From positions 1 to 48,786 of the forward strand of contig NZ_JAPNLE010000008.1 of assembly GCF_026627925.1 (NCBI RefSeq): a stretch of 48,786 nucleotides of DNA, read 5' to 3'. Every line of letters starts with the position of its first letter. Within the stretch, counting starts at the first letter, position 1. This document shows, in pieces, positions 16,072 through 23,603 of this stretch. This DNA is from Cupriavidus sp. D39. Lineage in GTDB: Bacteria; Pseudomonadota; Gammaproteobacteria; Burkholderiales; Burkholderiaceae. The notes below the pieces were generated by a model. The model was not told where the DNA came from. It was given only the letters and a program-made list of their open reading frames with translations, and searched no databases. The position numbers and the translations under genes were made by a program.

Positions 16072-16115
16072 ATTTGTGCGGTCTTTTCGGGGAATAGTGT
16101 CAATCATGATTAACG
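16072..16115. promoter_or_regulatory. 44-bp shared regulatory element, copy 1
   Basis: It is identical in 37 of 44 bases to 35362-35405. Invariant parts are ATTTGTG, GGGGAATA and AATCATGATTAACG, the last holding the perfect palindrome AATCATGATT (16102-16111). On the minus strand TTGACA reads out of the palindrome, so the element may include a leftward promoter. CAGAAAGCT just left of it (16058-16066 region) is the complement of AGCTTTCTG found beside the other copy. Confidence 0.65.
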
Positions 16116-16329
16116 CATGACGGGCACCTCTTCTTTTACGACAGATATAAATCCCACTTAAGTCGGCCCCCAACTGTAGGGTTAAACCCCTAAACATTAG
16201 AGTCATTCATGCCGATAGCTGCTAGTTCTTGGGCGTCTTTTCGGGCCTAAAGCGATGCAAAAGATCGGAGCTTTCACCGCGCACAACCGCGCCCTGCTTT
16301 CGTACTCTTTCACTCGCGACACGCCGCCC

Positions 16330-16360
16330 TTGACAAAAAAAGTTCGGGCTAGGCTAAGGA
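16330..16360 (+). promoter_or_regulatory. Putative promoter of the coiled-coil/FlhDC-like operon
   Basis: A perfect TTGACA at 16330-16335 is followed by an A-run. The best -10 candidate is TAAGGA at 16355-16360 with a long 19-base spacer. The weak -10 and non-ideal spacing would suit an activator-dependent promoter. Confidence 0.35.
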
Positions 16361-16408
16361 CTACGCGCACCTTTGCGCAGATAACGACAATTGGAAGAAA
16401 CAACGCGG

Positions 16409-17620
16409 ATGACCAAACCTAACCAGCAGGAGATCGCCCGGCGCCAGCCTCAGCTGCCCCCGGCCTTCGAGTTCCCCATCACCAATGAGATCGACCGGGT
16501 CACGCACGAGCTACGAGACACGTTGCGCGGCCAAATTAGCGATGAAACGATTGAAGCGATTGTCCAGGCCACGCGCGTGGTTCGCGGCTCGATCCAACGC
16601 ATCAAGACCGAACACGTCACTATTGGCGGCCAACTCTCGCTGATTGACAATGCCTTGACCGATGATCTGATCATGGCCCTCGGAGATAATCGCGGCGCTC
16701 GCAACAAGGCGCACACCCTGTTCTATGTGATCGCCGAGAAAGCGTTCGACCTCAAGAAGGCCAGCGCACGTATCTACATGTCTTCCTATCGGAAGTTTCT
16801 GGACGAAACCGGTGCCCTTTCGACATTCAACCAAGGCGAAATGGCGATCCTTATAAGGTCCGACATTACCCTGGATGAAGTCGACCTTCTCGTGGAGGAG
16901 AAAACCAAGAACCCGAAAATGAAGCGGTCAGAGATCCGCCCATTTATCGAGAGACTTCGCGCGAAGGAAATTGAGATTCAGGATGTTCAGAACAAGCTCG
17001 AACTGGCCGCCAATGAGTTGGCCGACAGCACGGCTGAGCATTCCGAAAAGGATTTCGAGATTCGCCGCCTGCGCGAGCAGATCACACAGTTGAAAGGCGA
17101 ACGGCAGGAAGCCGAATCCGCCCTCTCCTCCAGCAAGAACGATCTTTCTCGCGCCAATTCCGCCTTCAGCCGGTTACAGATGGCGATCGATGAGACCGAG
17201 AAGGAAAATCAGCGCCTGAAGGAAGCGGTCGCAGTCTCCAACGCCAAGGGTAAGCAAGGTACCCAACCCAATACGGTTGAGATTATTCCGCCTGGCTATG
17301 CGAGCCTGGAAGACGCGCTCACAGCGATGAATGAGCGCATGTCGGTGGCGAAGCGAGAAATGGATAATCTCCTCGCAGAACGCGCCCGACTGGAAGTTGA
17401 GGTACGCGACGCAGAAACCAGACTCGCGTCGAGTCGCGACGTACATAACGAGTTGACCCAGCTCCTAACAGATTTTGAGCGCCTCATTTCTTCGTTCTCT
17501 GCACTGCAGCTTACCGTTCAGCTTGAAAACAAGAAGGACATGTATCGGTCAACGTTTGAGGTGCTCGCGGGTTTCGCCAACCGCTTGAGCAACGACTTGC
17601 AGGCCTACATCTCCAAATAA
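16409..17620 (+). CDS. Coiled-coil protein of unknown function
   Basis: A 403-residue protein. Residues about 1-180 are a globular helical domain (EFPITNEIDRVTHELRDTLR, DDLIMALGDNRGARNKAHTL, ITLDEVDLLVEEKTKNPKMK). Residues about 185-280 and 310-365 are long coiled coils (AKEIEIQDVQNKLELAANEL, FEIRRLREQITQLKGERQEA). The shape recalls KfrA-like plasmid proteins or chromosome-organising proteins, but the N-terminus lacks a clear helix-turn-helix I could name. ATG 16409 is used; a TTG at 16391 is possible. It lies 22 bases upstream of the FlhDC-like regulator and is probably cotranscribed, so it may help that regulator or bind the same control regions. Confidence 0.6.
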   Translation: MTKPNQQEIARRQPQLPPAFEFPITNEIDRVTHELRDTLRGQISDETIEAIVQATRVVRGSIQRIKTEHVTIGGQLSLIDNALTDDLIMALGDNRGARNKAHTLFYVIAEKAFDLKKASARIYMSSYRKFLDETGALSTFNQGEMAILIRSDITLDEVDLLVEEKTKNPKMKRSEIRPFIERLRAKEIEIQDVQNKLELAANELADSTAEHSEKDFEIRRLREQITQLKGERQEAESALSSSKNDLSRANSAFSRLQMAIDETEKENQRLKEAVAVSNAKGKQGTQPNTVEIIPPGYASLEDALTAMNERMSVAKREMDNLLAERARLEVEVRDAETRLASSRDVHNELTQLLTDFERLISSFSALQLTVQLENKKDMYRSTFEVLAGFANRLSNDLQAYISK

Positions 17621-17642
17621 ATAATCGCGTCGAGAAAATATA

Positions 17643-18823
17643 ATGATCATTAGCCAGGGTAGCAACACATTCAACGGACTGAAACTCTCCCGCATGACAC
17701 AGGATCGCATTCGATCCGCGAACTACTATTTGACGGACTTCTTGACGGAAGCCCTCGGTTCGCATCGGGACTTTGAGCTGACGCTGCGTGTCAGCAAGAA
17801 GAACCTAGACTCGATTCGCACCAATGAGGCAGCCTACCGGGACCTGATGGGGACCCCCTTCCTCGTGGTGACACCCACGCTCACGGAAGTAAACGACTGG
17901 AAGAGCCTGACCGACCATACCACCAGCACACTGGCCATCGACAAGCTGCGCAAGGACACCCCCAGGCTCAACGGCCAAGATCAGATCCGGTTGTTCTACA
18001 ACAACCGGCAATACCTGTGGATGCTGGTCGAGCTGCTTCATACCAGCGTCCTTGCCGCCCCCTGCTCGGCATCAGCCAGGAACTGGCCGACTACCTGCGC
18101 AAGGTCCCCCAGCACGTGCTGGATCTCGGAATCGCCCAGGTCGAGTTTCCGATCTTCCGGTGGCGGATCTCCAGCAAGCTCTTCTGGACTGAGTATCAAT
18201 CAGACCGTATCAGCCCAGAGGCGCTGGCGCATTACTTCTTGGCGTCGACGCCCATTCGGGCCGATCGCCTGGAGCACAAGCACTCATGGTCCAATTTGCG
18301 ACTGCACCGATACCAGTCGAAGGTCTACAGCGAGATGCTGATTCGGCAGCACTGCCGCGCTTCCACTGTTGGCTCCCTGCTCGCCATCAGCCTGACGACC
18401 AGCCGCCGCCTTTACATGGACATTCACGGCGTCTCGTCACCTAGCGGCAAGGTACCCAGCTCCCTGAATTGGTACTTCGAGGCCCCAACCTATCGTCAGC
18501 AAGCAACGATGATGGTCTCGCTGTATCGGATGGCCCTGGCCACTGGCTCCAACGTCCCAGCCGCATTCATTGCAGCCTTCGACATCATGCAGAGCCTCTT
18601 CGGATCTGATCTCAAGCTGACTGCGGATCGCGCCTGCCACATCTGCCGAGCGATGGCGTCCAGCGCGGAAGTCGAACTGGCGCCTTGCCGGATTTGCAGC
18701 ACGCCATATCTGATCGCAAACACTGGCCCTCGGATCGAGCTGTCTCACAACTTCGCGTGCCCGAGCTGCTCTGCCTCCCTCAGCCATCAGACCGTCGCGA
18801 AACGCAAGCGGCGCGATAAGTAG
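17643..18823 (+). CDS. Single-chain FlhD-FlhC-like transcriptional activator (one frameshift)
   Basis: About 393 residues after adding one C to the C5 run at 18058-18062 (codon about 138). Residues about 118-185 resemble FlhD: NNRQYLWMLVELLH, then LLGISQELADYLRKVPQHVL and VEFPIFRW, parallel to the E. coli FlhD core (YLLLAQRL, LGINEEMA, LPQMVKLAE, CHFRF). Residues about 232-393 resemble FlhC: LLAISLTTSRRLYMDIHGVS, then SPSGKVPSSLNWYFEAPTYR, a zinc site C349, C352, C373, C376, and a basic tail AKRKRRDK like FlhC's VKRRKL. FlhC and FlhD are normally separate. Residues 1-117 are extra. FlhDC-type pairs (AcaCD, SetCD) switch on transfer genes of IncC and SXT elements, so this is the likely master activator here. 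The FlhC part is well supported; the FlhD part is my alignment by eye. Confidence 0.65.
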
Positions 18824-18890
18824 TGGGTCAGACCGAAATCTGTACTTTCCATTAGAATCGGCGCTTTTGCCCTAATCGTCAGGACATTCG

Positions 18891-19250
18891 ATGAGCACGA
18901 TATCCACCATTTATGTTGGCGCGGCACAGGACTGGAACTTGGTTTTGTACGTTTCCGCCGTGCTCACGGCGCTTCTGGCTCGCAAATGGAAGCGGAACAT
19001 CCTGCTCTGGGCCGCGATCGGATTCCTCGTGCCGTATCTCTCGATAGTGATACTCCGCGTGGTGGTGGCCCGAGCGACGCCGACACTCAAGAAGTATCTC
19101 GACGCAAATCCAGGTTGCTCCACTGGCCATGGCGTGGCGTGCAGTAAGTGCGGTTCCCGAAGTATTCGGCTTTGGGTCCGCGAAGGCGTCTTGTCCAACG
19201 AGAAACAGCATCTCTGCAACCATTGCGGCACGCATCTCTATAGCACCTGA
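18891..19250 (+). CDS. Small membrane protein with a C-terminal zinc ribbon
   Basis: This 119-residue protein has two hydrophobic helices (LVLYVSAVLTALLA and NILLWAAIGFLVPYLSIVIL) joined by a basic loop RKWKRN. A cytosolic zinc ribbon follows: CSKCGSRSIRLW ... LCNHCGTHLYST. The two CxxC pairs are 29-30 residues apart. No family name is recognised. It follows the FlhDC-like gene by 67 bases; a TAGAAT box at 18853 could provide its own promoter. A sensor or regulatory role is conceivable but not shown. Confidence 0.6.
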   Translation: MSTISTIYVGAAQDWNLVLYVSAVLTALLARKWKRNILLWAAIGFLVPYLSIVILRVVVARATPTLKKYLDANPGCSTGHGVACSKCGSRSIRLWVREGVLSNEKQHLCNHCGTHLYST

Positions 19251-19456
19251 ACCTCCGCTCCGGAAAAGTGTTGCTGCCCCCCACGAAGTGGGGTGAAGGA
19301 TGGCCGTCGCATTGCCGTTTACACCGGTTTAGGGGTTCTGTATCGGCGCCATTTCGCTAACTACCGCGCCAACTTGACATCGCTTGGAACCACGTAGGAT
19401 GGACTTATGCGATCCGAGGGCGGGCCGCAATGTTCAACGTTTAGAAGGGAAGAAAA

Positions 19457-20281
19457 ATGCAAAATAAGATCAAACTGTCTCTCTCCGCGATCTCGGTCGC
19501 TTCGCTCCTCGCACTGGCAGCCTGCGGTGGCGGTGGCGACGGCGGTGGTTCGTCGACCCCGGCCGCAGTCACGCCGGCACCGCCGCCCCCGACCATCGTG
19601 GTGCAAGGCTCCGCGCCGGCTGTCACCGCGGACCCGATGGCCGTGATCTTCGTGCCGCAGACCGAGACTTCCACCAAGTCCGTGCTTCAGTCGATCGCTT
19701 CCAACGCTTTCCCAGGATCGCTGCAGAAGGCAACGGCCGAAGGCGCCTATAAGCAGATCGGGATCGATGCCAACAGCCTGATCTCGCTGACGACCGGTAA
19801 GATTGCCGACGTGGCCGGCAATGGTGATTTCGCTATCGGTCGCTGGACGGACGGTTCGAGCAGCATCGGGAACATGAGCGTGAACCAGGGTGCGCACTAT
19901 GTCGTAGGCAAGCCGCTAAAACTGCAACAAGTTCTCGGACCAAACAAGACGCTGGCTTGCTCTTTGGCGGCCAGCACGAGCCCCACTGCCGTGTCCGGCA
20001 ATTTCGGAGCCGGTAAGGTCAACGGAGCAACTGCCACCATCGATCTGATCGGCCCGATCCTTAATGCGGCAAATCTGGATATAGCCATCGGTTCCGATTC
20101 CCATGCTTTGGCGGCAATTGGAACAACGGCAATCACAGGTGTGTCGGCCTCTAACGGCGTCCTCCTGCATGTCGAAACACTTGGCACCGACCAAGCTAAG
20201 CCGCTCATCGCCATCGGCTACGCCATGCCCACGCCGTCCAGCGGCGACGTGACCGGGGTGGTGGTCCTGCAATGCCAGTAA
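19457..20281 (+). CDS. Putative lipoprotein of unknown function
   Basis: A 274-residue exported protein with a lipoprotein signal (SLLALAAC, lipidated Cys at about residue 22), then a Gly/Ser-rich and Pro-rich spacer (GGGGDGGGSSTPAA). The mature domain is rich in Ala, Gly, Thr and Ser (IGIDANSLISLTTGKIADVA, GNGDFAIGRWTDGSSS). The composition resembles beta-rich surface proteins. The GAAGGGAAG ribosome site and the strong terminator at 20299 support it. It lies between the regulator region and pilV, converging on pilV. It might sit on the surface with the pilus, but no link is shown. A CCCCAC-GAA-GTGGGG hairpin at 19279-19293 precedes it. Confidence 0.65.
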   Translation: MQNKIKLSLSAISVASLLALAACGGGGDGGGSSTPAAVTPAPPPPTIVVQGSAPAVTADPMAVIFVPQTETSTKSVLQSIASNAFPGSLQKATAEGAYKQIGIDANSLISLTTGKIADVAGNGDFAIGRWTDGSSSIGNMSVNQGAHYVVGKPLKLQQVLGPNKTLACSLAASTSPTAVSGNFGAGKVNGATATIDLIGPILNAANLDIAIGSDSHALAAIGTTAITGVSASNGVLLHVETLGTDQAKPLIAIGYAMPTPSSGDVTGVVVLQCQ

Positions 20282-20298
20282 GGTTTGAAGCATAGATA

Positions 20299-20329
20299 GC
20301 AAAAGAGCCGGCTATGCCGGCTCTTTTGC
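20299..20329. terminator. Bidirectional hairpin terminator between the lipoprotein gene and pilV
   Basis: A perfect 14-bp stem GCAAAAGAGCCGGC/GCCGGCTCTTTTGC with a 3-base loop TAT. The T-run in the right arm and the A-run in the left arm let it stop both convergent transcripts. Confidence 0.88.
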
Positions 20330-20344
20330 ATTGGAACGCCTGCC

Positions 20345-21589
20345 TCAGCCTCCGCTGACACTGCAATCGCCAAGGTCCCGTGCAATAAAACTCCGGGTCG
20401 AACCGTTCGCGTAGGTGATCGTGTAGACCCAACCCGAAGCGTTCCCCCACGGGTCTCCGCCAAACGGCGCCGAGCTGCACGGATGATACCAAGCCGTAAA
20501 GTCGGCTATGCCCGTACCCCCTGACGCCGCCCGCCAAACGCCGGACTGGCACGACAGAATCTTCCCGTTCGGATCGCTACGGATTGCGCCCTGAGGATCG
20601 CCGCAGCCCCACCCGTCATAGACCTGCTGGCCACCGCCGGTCGATGGAACGACAGCACCGGATGCATACAGGTATCCATTTGCGACAACGTTGCCAGCCG
20701 AGGCAACAACATTCGCGGAGACGGCATTGCCTTGCACTGTCCCGACGGCGACGATACTGCCATTGGACTGCACGTAGTTTCCGTACACACCATTTGCGCT
20801 CGCATTCCCTGCGACCGAAGCATCGCCATTCGAACGTAGGGCGCCTCCGGTCACGGCGCCATTCGCCGATACCGCTCCATTTGACTGCAAATTCCCAACG
20901 GCATTCATCGCCTGGTTGTTCGCGTCCATTGGACCAGTCAGGTTCAGGGAGCCATCGCGCTTGTAAAACTGGTTCATGCTCTGCGCCAGGAGCGACGTGT
21001 TGCCTACCCGCATCATCAGCACACCCGCATTGCTTCCAGACAGGGGATTCGGCGCCGACCAGCTCGCGGCCATCCCGGTAATAACCGCAGGGCTCTCCGC
21101 GTAGGACACGCCAGCATCTACGCCAGCGGCCGCGACAACCGTAGCCATCTGATCGGTACGAACGTTGCCGCTGGCATCACGGTATGCCGTGGTCGAGTAC
21201 ATCGCTCCGGGGATGGTGCAATTTGTCAGACCCGCACTGCAGTTGGTCGGCACCAGGTCCACGCGAAACGACAGCCCGAGCGGGCTAGTGTCACTGAACC
21301 CGATCGGCAGCAACTTCAGGTTGATCAGATCCTGCACCGTGGGGTGAAGCGGGCTAGCGACGGTCGCCGATACACTACCCGCATTGATCGTCGTCGGCCC
21401 ATTCGGACTGCCGGCGAGCAACGTCATGTTGTCGAAGACATAGGTATTGACGGCACTCGCCACGTTGGACATGTACTGGCCAGTACCGGCGGCCAACGCG
21501 TCGTCAATGAGGTTGTTGGTGTTGTGAATCATCACAGCAGCGCCAATCGCCGCGACGGATAGTTGAAGCGCCGCTTCGGTCAGAAACAT
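20345..21589 (-). CDS. pilV: PilV-type minor pilin / tip adhesin of the thin pilus
   Basis: A 414-residue PilV. The N-terminal helix begins MFLTEAALQLSVAAIGAAVM, with the key pilin Glu at position 5 counted from the initiator Met. No prepilin leader is encoded upstream, because TAG directly precedes the ATG. The middle holds Ser/Asn/Gly/Val-rich degenerate repeats (GNLQSNGAVSANGAVTGG). The C-terminal part has the IncI PilV signature KILSCQSGVWRAAS and then a disulfide-type adhesin head with paired cysteines (WYHPCSS, LGDCSVS). In IncI plasmids PilV decides recipient recognition. Here there is no rci gene and no inverted 19-bp repeat, so its tip is fixed, not a shufflon. A GGAGG site precedes the ATG. 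It is the last gene of the operon. Confidence 0.85.
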   Translation of the reverse strand: MFLTEAALQLSVAAIGAAVMIHNTNNLIDDALAAGTGQYMSNVASAVNTYVFDNMTLLAGSPNGPTTINAGSVSATVASPLHPTVQDLINLKLLPIGFSDTSPLGLSFRVDLVPTNCSAGLTNCTIPGAMYSTTAYRDASGNVRTDQMATVVAAAGVDAGVSYAESPAVITGMAASWSAPNPLSGSNAGVLMMRVGNTSLLAQSMNQFYKRDGSLNLTGPMDANNQAMNAVGNLQSNGAVSANGAVTGGALRSNGDASVAGNASANGVYGNYVQSNGSIVAVGTVQGNAVSANVVASAGNVVANGYLYASGAVVPSTGGGQQVYDGWGCGDPQGAIRSDPNGKILSCQSGVWRAASGGTGIADFTAWYHPCSSAPFGGDPWGNASGWVYTITYANGSTRSFIARDLGDCSVSGG

Positions 21590-21610
21590 CTAGCCTACCT
21601 CCAAGTAGAA

Positions 21611-21637
21611 CGCCGCCCTGAATGAGGCAGGGCGGCG
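21611..21637. repeat. Intercistronic hairpin between pilS and pilV
   Basis: A perfect 10-bp stem CGCCGCCCTG/CAGGGCGGCG with a 7-base loop. On the leftward mRNA it lies after the pilS stop and just before the pilV ribosome site, with no T-run. It would protect the 3' end of pilS mRNA and lower pilV expression, as fits a major versus a minor pilin. Confidence 0.7.
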
Positions 21638-21715
21638 GCAATACCAACAACTATGCCAGCAGAGCCGGTGTCGCTGACCGGCATAAACTCACCAAAACTC
21701 GATAGCTTTCGGCGG

Positions 21716-22351
21716 TCAGGCAATGTACAGGTCGATGGTATTGCTGCCACCCGAGCATGACACCTTGCTCGGGTCGACAGCGCCGCCCACTGCCTTGATG
21801 GTCGTCCCGTTCACGACGATCTTGCCGGCACTGCCTTGGTATGACGCGACGATGGCGATGCATGCGGCGTCGGGCTGCTGCGGGACGGACCATTGCAGCG
21901 AGTCGTTCGCGCTGAGCAATTGGGCGGCGGTCACTGTCAGCTTGCCACCGCCGGGCTGCAGAATGATGTCGGAGCCGGTCTCGGTCATCGTGGTCAGATC
22001 CTTGAATACACCGTTGCCCATCAGTGCGGAAATGCTGACCTTGCTGTACTGGCCGCGGTAGCTGGTTTTGACCTTCCCGATGACCCCGTTCAGCTCAGTG
22101 GTCAACTGCTGGACTTGGGTATCCGTCTGGTTGCGCGAGAACAGCACCAGGATGGCCACCAGCGCGAGGCCTGCCAGCAGCAGGTAGAAGCCATACTCAT
22201 CCAGTACCCCGCCCCACTGGCGGCGGGTACGGCGATTGCGGCTGCCCTCCGGCATACGGCGCACATCGCGCACCGGTTGCGCGCCCAAATCCGCGCCCGA
22301 TTTGTCCATCTCTACCTGTTCCAGGCCCGTGTCTTTCTGCAATGCGTTCAT
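21716..22351 (-). CDS. pilS: Type IVb major prepilin PilS
   Basis: A 211-residue prepilin with a long 47-residue leader rich in Arg (RNRRTRRQWG). Cleavage between G47 and G48 would give GVLDEYGFYLLLAGLALVAI, placing the conserved Glu at position +5 ahead of the assembly helix. The rest is a pilin globular domain, with Cys pairs (DAACIAIVASY and SKVSCSGG) for the usual C-terminal disulfide loop. Leaders are normally shorter, but type IVb PilS leaders are long. No prepilin peptidase (PilU) gene occurs in the window, so the host PilD or a gene outside must cut it. The gene lies between pilR and pilV. Confidence 0.85.
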   Translation of the reverse strand: MNALQKDTGLEQVEMDKSGADLGAQPVRDVRRMPEGSRNRRTRRQWGGVLDEYGFYLLLAGLALVAILVLFSRNQTDTQVQQLTTELNGVIGKVKTSYRGQYSKVSISALMGNGVFKDLTTMTETGSDIILQPGGGKLTVTAAQLLSANDSLQWSVPQQPDAACIAIVASYQGSAGKIVVNGTTIKAVGGAVDPSKVSCSGGSNTIDLYIA

Positions 22352-22370
22352 GTTGGTATTCCTCGTTGGG

Positions 22371-23593
22371 TTAGGGTTGTTGCGTCTGGGTGGGAATCGG
22401 GCGCTTGCCGCCCATAGCCGCCATGGCGGTGCGGGATTTCATTTCCTGCGCCATGAAGGCCGGCATGAAGGCAAGCGCGGTGATGATCACGATCAGGATG
22501 ATCGTTGCGCGACGATTGAAGCGCGACGCGCGCTGTTGCATGAGCTGGGGGTCGTCTTGAGCAGGTCCTCCGACACGGTGTGAAGCATCTTCGACAGGTC
22601 GCTTTCGTACTCGGCGATGTCCTGAATCCTGTAGCTGGTATCGCGGTCAAACAGACCCGTATCGAACACCTTCCCACCCTCGTTCGGCGCATATTCCAAG
22701 TTCAACTCGATGCGCTCGATGTGATACGCCAGGTATGGGTAGGCATTGGCCCGCATCAGCACCAGGCCGTCCAATAGGTTGCGTGCATCCCCACCGAACT
22801 TCTTGGTCACGGCCGAGAGACCGGCCAGAAACTGGGCGCTTTGGAATCGACGGAAGAAGTCGAACGCCAGCATCCTGCGGTCCAGCCACCCGCGGTAGCG
22901 CCCCACATAGCGGGTCAGGGCCCGAGCCACCCACACGCCGGCGGCGACTTCGGCAATCACGAGCAACCATCCCCAGTGCCGCAGGAACGTCGAGGCGTGG
23001 TGGAAGGTCGATGCAATGGGACCGTACTGACTCACATCCAGCATTGCGCTGAATGACTTGTCGATGGCCGGGCCGATCAGAAACGCCAGGGCGCCGAGAT
23101 AGGCATGGAGAATCACAACCGTCATGACCACGCCTGCCAGCGTCATGGCAATGCCAGCGCGTGCCTCGCCAAGAGCGGTAAGGTTGCGCGACAGCGTTTC
23201 CAGGCCCTCCCGAATGTCGCCGCCTTCTTCCGCCACGGCGAGGATGGGAATGTCCTCGTCCGGAATCGTCCCCCGGAAGATCTCCGTCAACCGCGATCGC
23301 TGCATCTGCCCGTCGATCCCCTCGGACCGTGCAAGCCAGTACGCCGCGAGCACGCCTACCGGCTCGCCAACGCGCCGCGCCGCGTCCTTGGCGAAATGGT
23401 TGGAAACCGGCTCCCCCGGCATATGGAGAATCCGCTTCGCCAGATCACCGTAGTACGTCGCTCGCATGCTGCGGAAGCGATACTTGGCCCAGAACAGGCG
23501 GTCCATGAACACTTGATCGCCCGCCTTCAGCATCGGACCGCCGACCTTGCGTTGGGCCAGCCCAACCAGCCACTGTGCTAGTTTGTTGAACAT
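22371..23593 (-). CDS. pilR: Pilus inner-membrane platform protein PilR (one frameshift)
   Basis: A GspF-like integral membrane protein of about 407 residues that anchors the assembly ATPase. It starts MFNKLAQWLVGLAQRKVGG. It has two repeats of the platform fold with membrane helices (AGIAMTLAGVVMTVVILHAY, HWGWLLVIAEVAAGVWVARA) and ends in a last helix. The given frame stops prematurely in SCNSARRAS. One more base in the G5 run at 22547-22551 restores LLKTTPQLMQQRASRFN and a final membrane helix ATIILIVIITALAFMPAF up to the stop at 22371. I therefore regard it as intact. It follows pilQ and precedes pilS, the IncI order. Confidence 0.85.
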
Positions 23594-23603
23594 GCCGTTC
23601 CTC

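Larger units (their letters stand above)
15793..16408. other. Divergent control region between the ssb-primase and regulator operons
   Basis: About 615 bases without a gene. It contains the palindrome at 15991-16016, the 44-bp element at 16072-16115, a second GTCTTTTCGGG copy at 16235-16245 (the first is at 16081-16091) and a TTGACA box at 16330. The AT content is higher than in its surroundings (for example 16135-16205). Confidence 0.6.

Noticed and set aside
17643..18341. First half of the FlhDC-like gene as a separate protein
   Set aside because: After codon 138 the frame gives a Ser/Arg-rich random tail while the conserved domain continues in the next frame; one added C restores continuity.
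20345..21589. PilV shufflon
   Set aside because: No alternative C-terminal segments, no 19-bp inverted repeats and no rci gene are found near pilV; the tyrosine recombinase is 11 kb away and of another type.
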